64,000 bases of DNA, taken from Epiperipatus broadwayi (Eukaryota; Onychophora; Udeonychophora; Euonychophora; Peripatidae). Positions within the stretch are counted from its first letter, which is position 1. Each line of letters starts with the position of its first letter. The DNA lies in assembly GCA_028023455.1 (NCBI GenBank), contig JAQFVV010006452.1:796501-860500 (forward strand), read 5' to 3'. The translations under genes were made by a program, and so were the position numbers. A model generated the notes under the pieces. The model was not told the DNA's origin. It was given only the letters and a program-made list of their open reading frames with translations, and made no database searches. This document shows, one piece after another, positions 49,575-61,844 of the stretch.

Positions 49575-50936
49575 ATATATATATATTGTACATTACAGTA
49601 TCACTATAAATTGGACATTATAAATTGAAAACTGTAAACATTTCATTGACTTTAATTTTTATGGTTAATAAATGTATTCATCATTATCATTGGTTGTAGA
49701 TCATAGAATATAATCATTATCATAATTTAAATAGTCTCTCATACCAATGTTTATAAGAAATATAATATTATAAAGCATTTTAAATGATTTTCAAAGCTGA
49801 TTTTTTGTAATAGACTTGTATATTTGCATAAGGAATTAATTATGTTTTTGTTGTTATTCGTATTAAGGAATAAAATTATCAATTGTATAAACAAATCAAA
49901 AAAGTGCTACATAAATAAAACAAATAATTTAAAAATTAGGAACTAGAATTATAAACTCAACATTACATTCTTATTTATGTGTAAAATAAACAGTTATTAC
50001 ATTTGATATGTTGTGTGTATGTGTGTGGACACATGTATTTTAAATGTAAAAATTAATTGATTTAGTTTTTATGTAGCAAATATCAATTTAATTGCTAGAA
50101 TATTTATTAAGCAATAAATTATTTATTAAAAGTCAATTTAAATCTGTTTGAAATATATATCTGAAAACTTTATATTTTATAATTTATTTATTTGAATAAA
50201 TATTTGTAAAAAAAATATTTTTTTTAAACCTGGAAATAAATTTTTTTACCACCTTGGTTTAGAAAAATCTTAACTCTAATATTTTGAGTGACAAAAACCA
50301 TAACAATATTTCTGGAAAAACCAAGAAACTCCAATGCATGATGAAGAATATTATGTCATCCAGATATCATGAAATTACTGGTATAAAAGATGAAGTTTGG
50401 AAAATTCACACAAGTCATTATGAATTTTCAATCCAAGTAAGACCTAAACAGATTCAAAATTGTAAACAGCCATTTTTTTTTGTCTCTAAAATGGCAGACT
50501 GAACTGAGCAATAGGATGATGCCTTTTCTGGGGATCTGACTTCTCATCATTTTAGGGGGAATATGGGCAACAACAGATAAACAGAAACCATCATCAATTA
50601 TTAATTCATTTATTAATGCTTTATTTTAAGAAATCTCATTTATTATAATCAAATGTTAGTGGGGAAATAGACAAATTGACTTGTGGAATTGCTGTATCAC
50701 TATTTCAATACTCAGTCACTGGATTTTTTTTGATTAAAAAATAATGCTAAATAGTTGAAATATTTTAGGAAGTTTATATTTCTTAATTTCAAACAGGTTT
50801 TTTTTTTATTAAGCAAAGTAAATTTATTCATGACATAACTTTTGATTACATTGTTTGTGATGACATTTTCTCTGATTACATTGTCTCTGATTACATGGAG
50901 TTATCCTATATATTGTCAGTACAATCTCTGAACTAT
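49575..50936. other. AT-rich spacer
   Basis: The 72-codon frame at 50284-50502 has a somewhat protein-like composition but no motif; I do not call it a gene. Confidence 0.4.
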
Positions 50937-51260
50937 AGAATTGGAGACTTCTGAGGTGTTTACTCATCATTCATGATGGTGCATCAAGACCAGGTGTCTC
51001 GATGAAATCATTCAGGCACCAACAGTCTGTCCCTATCTCTGAGCTTGTGGATAATTTTATTGTATATACTGCAAGGATCCTAAGTGATCTGTTTAAAAAT
51101 ATACTTCCATCTCATCAGCCATATGGCAAAGACAATGAAAACTGACAACCTAATGATTGAGAATAAGCCAGTCCCAAAAGCCTTTTCGAGTGAAAGTATG
51201 TCCTTACTGTTGGGCCTACATTGCTCAATATTATAGACTGGAGTCGACCAAAGAAATCAT
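50937..51260 (+). other. GC-richer open segment of unknown identity
   Basis: From about 50937 to a stop at 51144 the plus strand is open for about 70 codons without a good start (L-L-I-I-H-D-G-A-S-R-P-G-V-S..., then S-V-P-I-S-E-L-V-D-N-F-I-V-Y-T-A-R). Base composition is clearly less AT-rich than around it up to about 51260. The minus strand is also partly open, so this may be a piece of an old element or a pseudo-exon. Confidence 0.3.
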
Positions 51261-51378
51261 TTCAAGAAAGGATGAATGTAAATCTCAATAGTAAACTGAT
51301 CTTTTTAATTGTAAAATGAAACATTTTTAATGATAAATTTTCAACTCAAATATGCCTCATGTAAACTTGTTGTTAAAG

Positions 51379-51518
51379 AGACAATTTTTATGTCAAGCAT
51401 TGTTAGCCAAGAGGTCAGTGCAGCCTCCTTGCAAGCAAGCAATTGGTTGCAGATGGTTGTTGTGGGTTCACCTCTCAGCCAATGCTATGACATATGGAAA
51501 AAAAAAGACAATTTTTAT
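51379..51518 (+). mobile_element. tRNA-derived SINE, long subfamily
   Basis: Body 51392-51505 with a perfect 13-bp duplication AGACAATTTTTAT (51379-51391 and 51506-51518). Head GTCAAGCATTGTTAGCCAAG, middle TTGCAAGCAAGCAATTGGTT, box B-like GGGTTCACCTCTC, tail TGCTATGACATATGG and A run. Confidence 0.88.
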
Positions 51519-52148
51519 TTCAAAAGTAATGGAATTCTTTTTATTATGATTAACATAAGTTTATAAAATGATAACTAGATAATTAAAAGCAAAAAAGACA
51601 TTAGTGGCATGGTGTATATAGAAGGATGTAAATTCTACGAAGCAGTCAGAAAATGTTAAGCTGTTTTCAAGATTGTATTTTTTTCTGTTACATGTAGATT
51701 TGTAATTTTTCCTATTCTTGTATGGGATAAAAATACAGAATATATAATGTAAACTACATATCTTCTTTTGTTCAAAATCTCAGTCTTTTTTTTTACTCTA
51801 TCCTACGTATGTAGTGCTAAGTACTGTTTGTAAACTTATAGTTCAATAAAGCCTGTTGAAACTACAATCGACAATTATTAACATCATGAATTAAAGATCA
51901 ATAAATGAATGGATTCATTTTATATCTCAGCTTAATCAAGAACTAAATGCTGAATTGTTAGATAAAATTGTAACATCTGTTCAAGGAATTAATTTGCTTC
52001 ATGTAACAAACTACGAATGTATATCCAATGCTTAGGGAATTGCATTAATGATTATCCATGCTAAATACTTAAATAACATTTAAATGATAATGAATTATGA
52101 AGAAATATTTAAATGCTACTCCTACACTGTTGGTTCTTGAAACAAATA
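51519..52148. other. AT-rich spacer
   Basis: Nothing recognised. Confidence 0.5.
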
Positions 52149-52254
52149 GTCAAGCATTGGTGATCGAGAGGTCAACGACAGCCGCTTTACAAGCAGTTGT
52201 CCCGGGATAGCGGGTTCACTTCCTGGCTGATGCTATGACACATGAGAAAAAAAA
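52149..52254 (+). mobile_element. tRNA-derived SINE, short subfamily
   Basis: GTCAAGCATTGGTGATCGAG... through CCCGGGATAGCGGGTTCACT to TGCTATGACACATGAG and an A run. No clear target duplication, perhaps because the flanks are A-rich. Confidence 0.82.
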
Positions 52255-54227
52255 TAATAAATGTCCAAATTATAATTAATCTTAAAAATGGATTAATGTG
52301 TTAAATATGGATTATCTTGGATTAACAAGCACACAAAATATAATTAATACTCCTTATGCTATTTCCAGAAAAAATGATATTTCAAAAATGAAATGAATTG
52401 TATAATAAAATCAGAAGAATTGTTTAATATACTTTATCATAATTACACCTTTCTTAGTTAATAATATTTTTGTTTATTAATGTAATAAAGTTATCTCAGA
52501 TCTCACTATGCTCAGGTACAGATTATATTTTTATTTGATGTTATTATTAACGTTGATATTGAAAGGGATTAAATATGATTTATTTTAGGTTTAGATTGTA
52601 CAAATGTAAGTAACTATTCAACTTAGATAAACCTGTATATGTTGCAAACATTAATAATTTTTTATGGATTCTTAAAATTTTAGCCTCAAAGTTAATTAGA
52701 GTTAATTATTCTTATGTAAATGAGCAAATCTGTAAGGAATATTTTACCTGTCAGTATTAATTTTTCATTGTTATTTAATGTATAACAAGGCAGCCTGATG
52801 ATTTAGTTATATTTGTGTTATCAGAGTAGCATTTCTAACATTTAAGCTTGCAATTGAATCCAATAAAGAATGTTGAGGCAAAGTAAGTAAGCCCAAAGTG
52901 ATAAATATCATCTAAATATACTAAGAAATGATTTGTATTTGTTTCTTTTAAAAGAGTGAAAACTTTTCTAATATTTATTAAATGAGGTTGATTATTAGTT
53001 TATTGGTTAATGAAACAAACAATTTAAGAACAAATATAAAACATTTATCTTTTATGAAGATGATAAATATTATCCACCAGTATTTAAATTGAGGATTATT
53101 TTGAAATAGTAAACAATATACTCCTATTTAGTGTGAGTATATTCATGGTACGGTCTGACAACAGATGTGATGTATTCCAAATTCAAATTAGATTTAGGAA
53201 ACAAACAGTAATATATATATATATATATATTAGATGCATTATATATTTTTTACTGTTATTATTTGTTTTTGATATTGATTTTATATTATGCAATAAAGTA
53301 GTTAACACTTCCCTCTTGTTGTTAATTAAAGATACATTGTTATTTTATATTCACGATATTAAAGGTCATATTTAAGATATAAACTTACATATGTAAAATT
53401 TATCTGGATTAAATACATCATTATTATATTAACTTTATCTGAAACATAAAAGCATTAGATAGAATAGTGTACAAAAAATCCCTTTTATATTGTTGTCTTC
53501 TAGACTGCATAAACACATGTGATATTCATGCATTTATTTTTTTATTTTATATAATCTTGAGATAAATTATTACTTTGTACTTAAATTTACTAGCCTTATT
53601 TTAAAACACAGATTAAGTTATTCTTAGTTAGAGCTTAGTTACAAACCATACATTTGTAAAGATTTTATTGTTAAAATAGAATAAGATTAAAAGTACATGT
53701 ATTATAAAATCTGAGAAATTTATTTATTTTATTGAATGTGAATGATCATTAAAGTCTAGAATAGCTTTAATTTATGTGAAAATAAATTAAAAACTCATAT
53801 GCATAATAATTGCAAGTCTAGTAAAATACAGTAGACACATTTTTTTTGTCTTCACCAAAATCTCAACCTTGTCTCAACCGAATTTCCACATTATTGATTT
53901 CAATGCATTGTCTCAAAGATAATGTGAGTTTCAAATTTTGGCACACCTCAATTAAAGATGTCTGTATCATCTTTATTGCTTTCAATATATATAATTAGAA
54001 AATTTTAATGGACTTATAGATGTAAATATTGAAGGTAGCATTCATCTATAATGTAACCAAACAAGAAAATAAAATTAACAGTGCAAACTGAAATCATTTT
54101 GTGTAGTATGAGAGATTTATCTTCTTTAGATGTGATCACATTAAAGTTTTATTAAGCAATGCCAGATTTATAACTAAATATTACTTAAGTTCAGTATGCT
54201 GTTGTAAAATATATAAAGAATATATGC
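52255..54227. other. AT-rich spacer
   Basis: About 2 kb without a gene or clear repeat; a short (AT)n lies near 53212-53230. Confidence 0.45.
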
Positions 54228-54231
54228 TTAC

Positions 54232-54506
54232 CTCTTATAAGAAAAGAATATATCAATGTGTTGAGCATCATTATTTCTGGTATGTTGTTGCTGGAGACCC
54301 ATGTTTTCCTCCAAACGGTTCAGTCGTTGAGATGTCATATTCATGAATTGCTGGAACATGTTCCTCATCATTTCATTTTCATGTCTCATTTCTTTGATGA
54401 AAGCATCAAAGTTATACTCTTCATTATGAGTACCTGTTGGCCTCTTGGGAATATTGAGTACTACCTCCTCCTCGCTGTCATAATGTGCGTCCGTCTGTTG
54501 GTCCAT
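54232..54506 (-). CDS. Putative coding exon of unknown function, with splice donor
   Basis: On the minus strand an ATG at 54506 (in an A-rich context) opens about 91 codons that end in AAGAG|GTAAGC, a consensus splice donor at 54231. The stop TAA lies inside that donor, so in a spliced transcript it would be removed. Composition is clearly less AT-rich than the flanks. The product starts M-D-Q-Q-T-D, has acidic S-E-E-E-V-V, then K-R-P-T-G-T, and a methionine/asparagine-rich helical stretch (M-R-N-M-F-Q-Q-F-M-N-M, L-N-R-L-E-E-N-M) likely to form a coiled coil. No known domain is seen. It could be a host exon, or the N-terminus of a retroelement gag, which often looks like this. The next exon is not found to the left. 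Confidence 0.4.
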
Positions 54507-54536
54507 TTTTTTTGCTATTTTGCTATACAAAGTCAC

Positions 54537-55339
54537 AATTTATTTCTAAACGTATTTTAATACAATCTATATAAGTATATTGTATTATGTATATCTAGGA
54601 GCTATATCCTGTATGTGAAGAAAAAAATTTTGTTCTTTAAAAAAATAAGTCAAATATTCTAAATTCTTTATTTATGTTTTCAGAAATTAACTTTGCCTAC
54701 CTCACGAGGTCCTATTTTAACCCTATGCCTATATGTATCTGTTTATACATGAAAATATAAAAAATCCTGCCGTGTCTGTCTTTAATAACTATACCACATA
54801 TTATTCTCCTCACCTTACTTATTTATATTTCATTAAAATATCATTGCTATGTTAATATAACTAAAATAATCCACTTACAGCTTGACCTGGCTTTCTCTGA
54901 CACCTGAAACAACTAAAAAAAATACATTTACATTAATACAGGTATATATATATAAGGAAATATGTGAGCAAAATATACATACGTCATGTTTAAAAATTAT
55001 TTTGGCTCACTACACATACATTTTTATTTTGATCATCTAGTATAGTTTAGTCTATTTGATATCCGATATAAGAGATTGCACTTGCCGACAAATTTATTTG
55101 AGAAGGGCGCCAGTCGACAAGACAATGGCCATATCAAATATACATATTAATGGATAATGATCCAAGCACACATTTATAAGGGTTTATAAAGTTTCAATGC
55201 AATTAAAATTTTACTTTGCGTTTCAGTTCACTTTTAAAAAAATTTAATTTGATCCTGCTGAACGAAAAAAAAATCTCAGAATGAATAAGTAAATGCTATT
55301 TTAAATGACACAATATTATTTGAATCTACGACGTATAAC
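54537..55339. other. AT-rich spacer
   Basis: No gene seen. Confidence 0.45.
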
Positions 55340-55357
55340 AACTAAGTACGGTAATTT

Positions 55358-55552
55358 GTCTGACCTGGGTTCGAAACCACGCTACCGTTTTGGTCATGAC
55401 ACACAAAAAAATTCAAACAGCCAAAGTACGATTAACAAAACAAACAAAAAAAAATACAACCAAAAATTAAAATAAAATTCCATGATAACTGCCACTCCGA
55501 ATTATGAACCTGGGATCGAAACCAACTACCATTTTGGTCACAACCCGAAATA
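55358..55552 (-). repeat. Two similar fragments, possibly tRNA-related
   Basis: CTGGGTTCGAAACCACGCTACCGTTTTGGTCA (split here by its motif CTGGGTTCGAAACC) at about 55365 and CTGGGATCGAAACC... at about 55511 share about 35 bp. The minus-strand form GGTTTCGAACCC looks like a box B. They may be fragments of a different SINE. Confidence 0.35.
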
Positions 55553-55799
55553 GATTAACAATTATCAAGCAATTTTACAGAATCACGCATTGAGATCAAA
55601 AACTGTTACAAAAACATTTATATAAAAACGGGTTTTACCGAACTATAACGAAGTGTATACCATATACACCCATATATATGAATATGTACACACTAAATAA
55701 ACATATATATGACTACATATAAATATACAAACAGATATACCTATACAAATATTTCTTTTATTATTATGTACATGAATTTATTAGAAAGATGTCATATTG
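55553..55799. other. AT-rich spacer
   Basis: Nothing recognised. Confidence 0.4.
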
Positions 55800-56040
55800 C
55801 CAACCGCATACTCCTATTATTTCAGGCAAGTAACGCTGGTCACAACTATGACACGGAAACAACAATTGCAGACATAGACCTATTATTTCAGGCTACACAG
55901 CAATTTAGAACTCTACAGTGTAAGGGGTCTTCACCTAAACGGTTACTAAGGGAATCTTCATAAACGATCAGTAAAAAAAACAAGGGCTTCACCTAACGGT
56001 TACTCAAAGGGTCTTCACCTAACGGTTACTCAATAAATGA
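55800..56040 (-). repeat. Short repeated motifs upstream of the 54-kb exon
   Basis: CTTCACCTAAACGGTTACT or CTTCACCTAACGGTTACTCA occurs three times (about 55928, 55987, 56013), and CTATTATTTCAGGC twice (about 55813 and 55879). On the minus strand these lie 1.3-1.5 kb upstream of the 54506 ATG. Confidence 0.7.
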
Positions 56041-58140
56041 TTCAATAGCATAATCCGAAATGGGAAAAAAAATCTTAACTAAAGGGTGGCTGACATCTAT
56101 GTTATACAAAAATATAAATTAAACGACATACGCATTTACTCTTTATTAAGTTGAAAATTAAGTTTGCTATTTTATTAACAAAACTTATATATATTTGGTA
56201 GGACACGTAATTACAAAATATTTAACAGTGAACGAAAATTTTGCATGATTATAGCATTCATTTTATATAAAAACGAAATGCAGGGAAAGTGAAAAAAAAT
56301 ATTTGTTAACACCATACACTGACACGTGTAATTTTGACTTATCAAAGCTTTCGATCTATGAAAGAAAACAATTCTATTAACGAAAAAAAAATTATCTAAG
56401 ATATTTACAAAAATTTATCCAAACGGAAATAAAAATCTACTATGTAATTGTACTTTTTTACTCAAAATATTAACACTACCGTTTATACTATATTTCGAGA
56501 AAAACATTATTATTCCCAAACTTTTTTATATTTGAGCGATACTAAAAATCAATCTAAAGTACGAAAGCTAATTTAAGGGAGGGCGGGTGGGTATATATTT
56601 GACACTTCCGCCTTATCGAAGCTATCTACTTTATACGACAAAAAAAAATATGGCGTACTGGCCATGACAAAACTAATTAGGATTACCAAAAAATTACTTT
56701 AACTCTGAAATCTTCTTTTCTAATCACACACAAAAAAAACAACTAACGGCGTGTTAACTTTTTAAATATAAATATTCATTTCATATATATCAAACTCGGA
56801 AAAAAAAATGTTTAGCTTATGGCACATTTAACTTCTTAATTAATTAAAAAAAATGACATTTAGCTCACGTTAGGAAACAAACTTGGAAAAAATTATACAT
56901 ATATTACTTTATATAATTACATTAAACTAAAACTAGCTTCTCAGGGTACTATTAAAAAAATTTTTTTTTTTGAAGAACAGAAAAAATGACACACGTCCAC
57001 GTTGTTAGCGTCAGAATCGGAAAAAAAAATTATACGTCTACCCATATTTTCCTTAATTTAAAACAGAAAAAAAAACATTCCACACACATACAAATGTTAT
57101 ATAAGGCATTGCAGGGTATGAAAAATTTCGAAAAGCCACACGATGGGCGTCCAGAATGCGGAGAAAAAAAAATCTACTGTGACAGTCAGATTATGTATGC
57201 TGGTTTAACCTAGTTCGAGTCCTAAGCGAAAGTACCTCGAGGCCACTATACGCGAAATATTAAATAAAGAATATAATAACCTCTGCCCTATTTCGCCTAT
57301 TCTCGGGGCTAATTCACGAACCAACAACACCATCTGAGCCACGCATAAATTATTTTTCAACCGGCCACAAAGCTTAGCAACAGCGGTAGAGACATGGACG
57401 GGAAATCCTAAGGAGCTAAAAGCTAAATGTGTAAAGTACTTAAAATATGTGTTGGTGTTTGCGTTATGCGTGCCTGGATCATTGAAAAGTAAAAATAAAG
57501 CATTTAATATTACTAAGAAACTCAAGTTTTTGATAATTAAATAATGTTTAATTACTGGCTTTAAAATATGAATAAAGCTTTAATGGCCTCCGCTATTCCC
57601 CTAAATTACTGCGACAAACTAATTAGACAATAAAAAGAAAACAGGTTAATAGGTTTGCGGTCAAATTCTTTTCTTCCCAATTTTATTAAAAATTGTCAAC
57701 TCGATCTTCTCGATAAAGTACGATAGGTAATAAAAACCTTTCGCAAAGCATTTCTTATGGCTTTGCGCGAAAAACCGGGTTTAAAATTAACTTAGAACGT
57801 ATATAGCTAAATCAAATATACGTGACAAGCTAATGGCGGACAAAAAGAGGTGTTATCAAAAAGATCAAGTTGGCACACAAAAGAAACTGACTTGGATTTA
57901 ATTAACAACATAAATAAAATTGGAAAGTGATTTCAAATGACAAAAAATTAACTATTAAATTTAACCGCAACGAAATACTAAATCTAAGGAAGAATAGCGA
58001 AGGTAAAAAAGGTTACATATAGCTAGATGATCCCAAAATATATTTACGGTTAATTCATAAAATGTTTACATAGCAGATACATATAATTCAATACAACAAT
58101 AAAACAATATGAATCACAAGTAGCATACGAGATAGTTTAA
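56041..58140. other. Less AT-rich stretch with A-runs, no identified gene
   Basis: This region differs in texture from the rest: many A7-A9 runs on the plus strand separated by GC-containing words. The best frame is minus 57205-57525, with a hydrophobic, arginine-containing C-terminal half (L-V-R-E-L-A-P-R-I-G-E-I-G-Q-R-L-L); I do not recognise it. It may be part of a minus-strand leader, intron or LTR (see the TATA box at 58657). Confidence 0.3.
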
Positions 58141-58440
58141 TTTAGGAGATACGATACCGTCCTTTTTTCCGTGATGTTCCCTACGGCGTCCGTGGCTTGA
58201 TCCGACCGACGATAGGTGTTTGTCCGGACAATGAAAATATGAAGTATGGCTTCCATGAAAAGTTCTCCAGACACGGCATAGAGTTCAGATGGTTATTGAT
58301 TGGATGTTAAGGCATTTTGGATGGTATTTAGGAACCTCGGCGATAGGCAAAGCTATGATTTGCCTAGCCAAGCATATCCATTTTCCTCAAAATACGGTTG
58401 GTTTTAACTTGAGCCGGTTCCAACTTCTCCATTGTTTGAA
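58141..58440 (-). other. GC-richer block with a short minus-strand frame
   Basis: On the minus strand an ATG at about 58434 in good context (ACAATGG) opens a 22-codon frame (M-E-K-L-E-P-A-Q-V-K-T) that stops after M-D-M-L-G. The block beyond it (58158-58330) is the richest in G+C of this end of the window. It could be a 5' exon, an upstream ORF or U5-like sequence. Confidence 0.25.
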
Positions 58441-58460
58441 AATGACAGCTGTATAACTTT

Positions 58461-58665
58461 ATTTTTTAAGCACCAGCTAAATGTGAAGCAAAATCTAAAG
58501 GATTTCTCCCAAGAGAGATCTGAATGTACTTTCCAGAAAACTTGGAAATAAAACAGCAAGAAAAATCTTAATAAATCGCCTTCACAAGCAAAATCAGAAT
58601 CAACTGACTCATTCAAAAAGAAAAGTCTGAATAAATTATCTCTTTTGTTCTCCCTACTATTTATA
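58461..58665 (-). promoter_or_regulatory. Minus-strand TATA box and downstream AATAAA
   Basis: TATAAATAG lies at 58665-58657 on the minus strand, and AATAAAG about 190 bp downstream near 58466-58460. This TATA-then-AATAAA order is also that of the LTR promoter at 29746. It supports a minus-strand transcription start near 58630, either of a gene or of a retroelement LTR. Confidence 0.35.
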
Positions 58666-58742
58666 CTTTCTCTGACAGCTACCTTCCATTGTTTGTATGA
58701 TCTGAGATCTTGATAAGCCCCCCCCTTGCTGCTTTGTTTCAA

Positions 58743-59552
58743 AACAACACATTCTAAAAATAACTTTAACTTTTTACTCTAACTTTCTTACTTTAAAGTT
58801 GGAATTCTATTAATTAAAAAAAACAAGAAAGAAAATGCCATCTTTAATTAGACTTGAATGGCTCACTAATTAAAATAGACATTCTTTCAGAAATGTTGGT
58901 GGGCTTATCTCAAAATCAAATCATACTAAATATTTTAATAAAATTTGAACAACAATATATTATTATTTTACAATAGAATAAGCATTTTATTTCAGCAGAA
59001 TTTTGCATTATTTCATATATATACGCTAGATGTATATATATGTATGTTTGACTAATAGGTTAAGCAATTTTTTATCAATAGAATGAAATTTATTTAAAAT
59101 AAAATATTTAACTGCAATACACATTTAATAAGCATAATTATTTTTAACTCTAATGCAAAACCCTGCTGATATTGAACTATAAACCTAATTTAGGTCTACA
59201 ATACTAATTTAGTTTATAGGAAGATGTGAAGCATGGATCGGACTTCAGATCCATTGCTTCACTATATTAGCTATAGTCTAAATCCAATTGTAAATTAGCA
59301 TTTGCCATGATAAAAAGTATCATATTAAAGAGGTAGCCTTGCTTTATTCTAGATAATATTGGAATTTTAGTAGTCATTTTATAACTATTAATGTTGTTAA
59401 TTATAGAAAAAATTTAAAATTGAAAAAGAATCAGTATTAAGAAGGCAGAATAGAATGCTCTAAAATGGAATCATTTGTAACTGATCCAAAAAATATTAAA
59501 TTAATCAAGAAATGCTTTTGTGTACAACATTATTTGATAAGTGTGGTAAGAG
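58743..59552. other. AT-rich spacer
   Basis: Nothing recognised. Confidence 0.5.
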
Positions 59553-59890
59553 AAAATATTTAAAATCTCTATACAAAACTCCAGACCATTTGGGTTCTAG
59601 CTTATGGCTCACCTTCGGACATGAAAATGTCTTTTACTCCAGCTATCTAACTTAAATAGCGGACATGAAAATGTCTTTTACTTCAGCTATTTAGGTTAAA
59701 TAGCTGGAGTAAAAGACATTTTCATGTCCAAAAACTTCAGAGTCTCTACTTAAATATTATGTATGAAATAAATGCTGGGTTTCAAGTTGATATTTTATAT
59801 CTAGTGTCTGAATATTCTAGCTCCTCACTGAGGTGAGCCTTAAGCTCGAACCCAATTGGTCTAGGGTTTTGAATATAGATTTTAAATTTT
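59553..59890. repeat. Nested foldback element with duplicated inner unit
   Basis: Outer arms: 59553-59615 pairs with 59831-59890 (for example CATTTGGGTTCTAGCTTATG with the region of AAGCTCGAACCCAATTGGTC), with some mismatches. Just inside the left arm, GGACATGAAAATGTCTTTTA plus CT(C/T)CAGCTAT occurs twice (59617 and 59661), followed by its inverted copy ending CATTTTCATGTCC at 59729. The inner palindrome is asymmetric: two units against one, like the 10961 element. Confidence 0.82.
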
Positions 59891-61844
59891 TTCTCTTTCT
59901 GCACTTATCAATTAAAAGCTTGTTTGAGCTATTGGTGTGCTCTCTGTATTACATTTTTGTAAGCAAAAGCTTATAAAAGCAATGTCATGTTATATATGAC
60001 TTGCTTTATTGATAACATTATTTTGTATGAGCTTCAATAATAAAGGATAGTAATATAAAATCGTACCAGCAATCTGATCATTGTTACAAATTCCTCCTGG
60101 TGGTGTAATATAATTATAATATTTAGCCCGTCTACTTAAAACCTCTACTTAGTACAATTTTTATGTAATGTTAGAAAGAATTCTGAGATTCTAATTGAAA
60201 ATGTCATTATGGTATTAAGACTCAATTCAACAGGAGCTGCAGTGGTATTTGGGTAATTTTTTAACTAAATAATTACTAAGATAAATTTAACCTGCTGATA
60301 CAGTTTAAAAAAACAGACCATGATTGGTACTAGCATTTATCACTGAAATTCTATTTACAGTATTTCCATTGTGAATCTCTTTCTATTCAGGATAGAAAGA
60401 GTTTCAACTAATTAATTATAGAAGCAACTACAGATTAAAAAGTAACTATAAAAATATTGTAGATTTTCACTATAGATTTATTAGATTATGAATTGCTAAA
60501 AATATTATCTGTTAATTGTAAAAATGTTTTGCTTGAAGTAATCATAAGATTTGTCAATTTAGTAAGGAAAGATGACATCGTCATAACATTGGTATGGGTC
60601 ATGCTTACATTTATTAACATGACCAAGATATGTTGCAGTCATTGAATAATTTTCTTCTACAGGATTTTCAGAATACAGGATGACTATCATTGAAAATATC
60701 CCTCAATGTTAATTGACCTTTTTATTTGTATCCAGAATAATAGTTAATATCATAATATTTTTCCATTTCTAAGTTTTCCTTTTTTATGATGTTAAATAGA
60801 TCATCATTAATCTCATTAATCTCTGATTTAATAATAATAGGTCTTAGTATTTCAATGTGCTTTTGGTAAAGCAACAAGTTTTGACAGTATTGAAGTTTAT
60901 ATTTCAGTTACAACATATATGATAATTGATTAATGTGTTTAATAGATTATTATATATTTTGTAGAATTTAGGAATTGAAACAGTACTATGAGATATTTTT
61001 TATCTAAAGATCTTTGAACTCCTCTGAAACATCTAAATTGTTCCACCACATTTTACCTAATATTTTAAACTTTTGCTAACATAAATAATTTAAAATTAAA
61101 TTATAGAAATTCATGTTTTTAGCCCATTAGCATTTTTTCAAAAATATCTATAGGAAATTTTATTTAATTTAAGTATCTCTAATAAAAAATGGTCTTTCCC
61201 CACCTTACCATAGTTTACCAGGTAACCCTTCCATAATTATAACTGTCTTTGTGTTTTATTTTGTTGTACACAATTTCATACTTCAATAAAAGTCTGTTTT
61301 TAGCCAAAACTCCTATTAAAAGATGATAGTATTTTAATAATAGTTTTGAGACCAAATAATCAATTTAATAACAGAGATATATTTTTGAAACATCTTATTA
61401 CCACTTTAAACATTGAATTTAAACAAATATTTTTTAGAACAATAATTTTAGTGATAGAATGTAATAATTGTTCACAGTTTAATACCCCACTAAGTCTAAA
61501 GCAGTCACTTTTAAGATAAAAATTGTAAAATCTACTATGGCTATGTATTTATACATATGTGATTTTTTCGCACATGTTAGTGAAGCTGTAATTATACTAT
61601 AATGTTTAATATGCCTGCTTAGCACTTTCAAGATTTAGTATTTCTAATCTCATACTCATAGCTTTACTGAATGAGGACTGTTGTAATTTATTGTACCCAT
61701 ATGCAAATGCGCTTGAATTTTAAATTAGTTAGTCCATTGTTTGGAAAGAGCAAAGCATGCCTCTCTTCTATTAATGGCACTGAGATCATTTGCTATGTAA
61801 AAAGCTTCTTTGACATTTTTTGGCATCACTATTCTCTGTGCAAA
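59891..61844. other. AT-rich spacer
   Basis: About 2 kb without a recognisable gene. Minus-strand sequence just left of 61845 may continue the Penelope-like fragment in other frames. Confidence 0.45.

Noticed and set aside
58404-58742. 112-codon minus-strand frame as a gene
   Set aside because: It overlaps the TATA box and AATAAA signals and has no recognisable domain. It is more likely promoter or LTR sequence read through.
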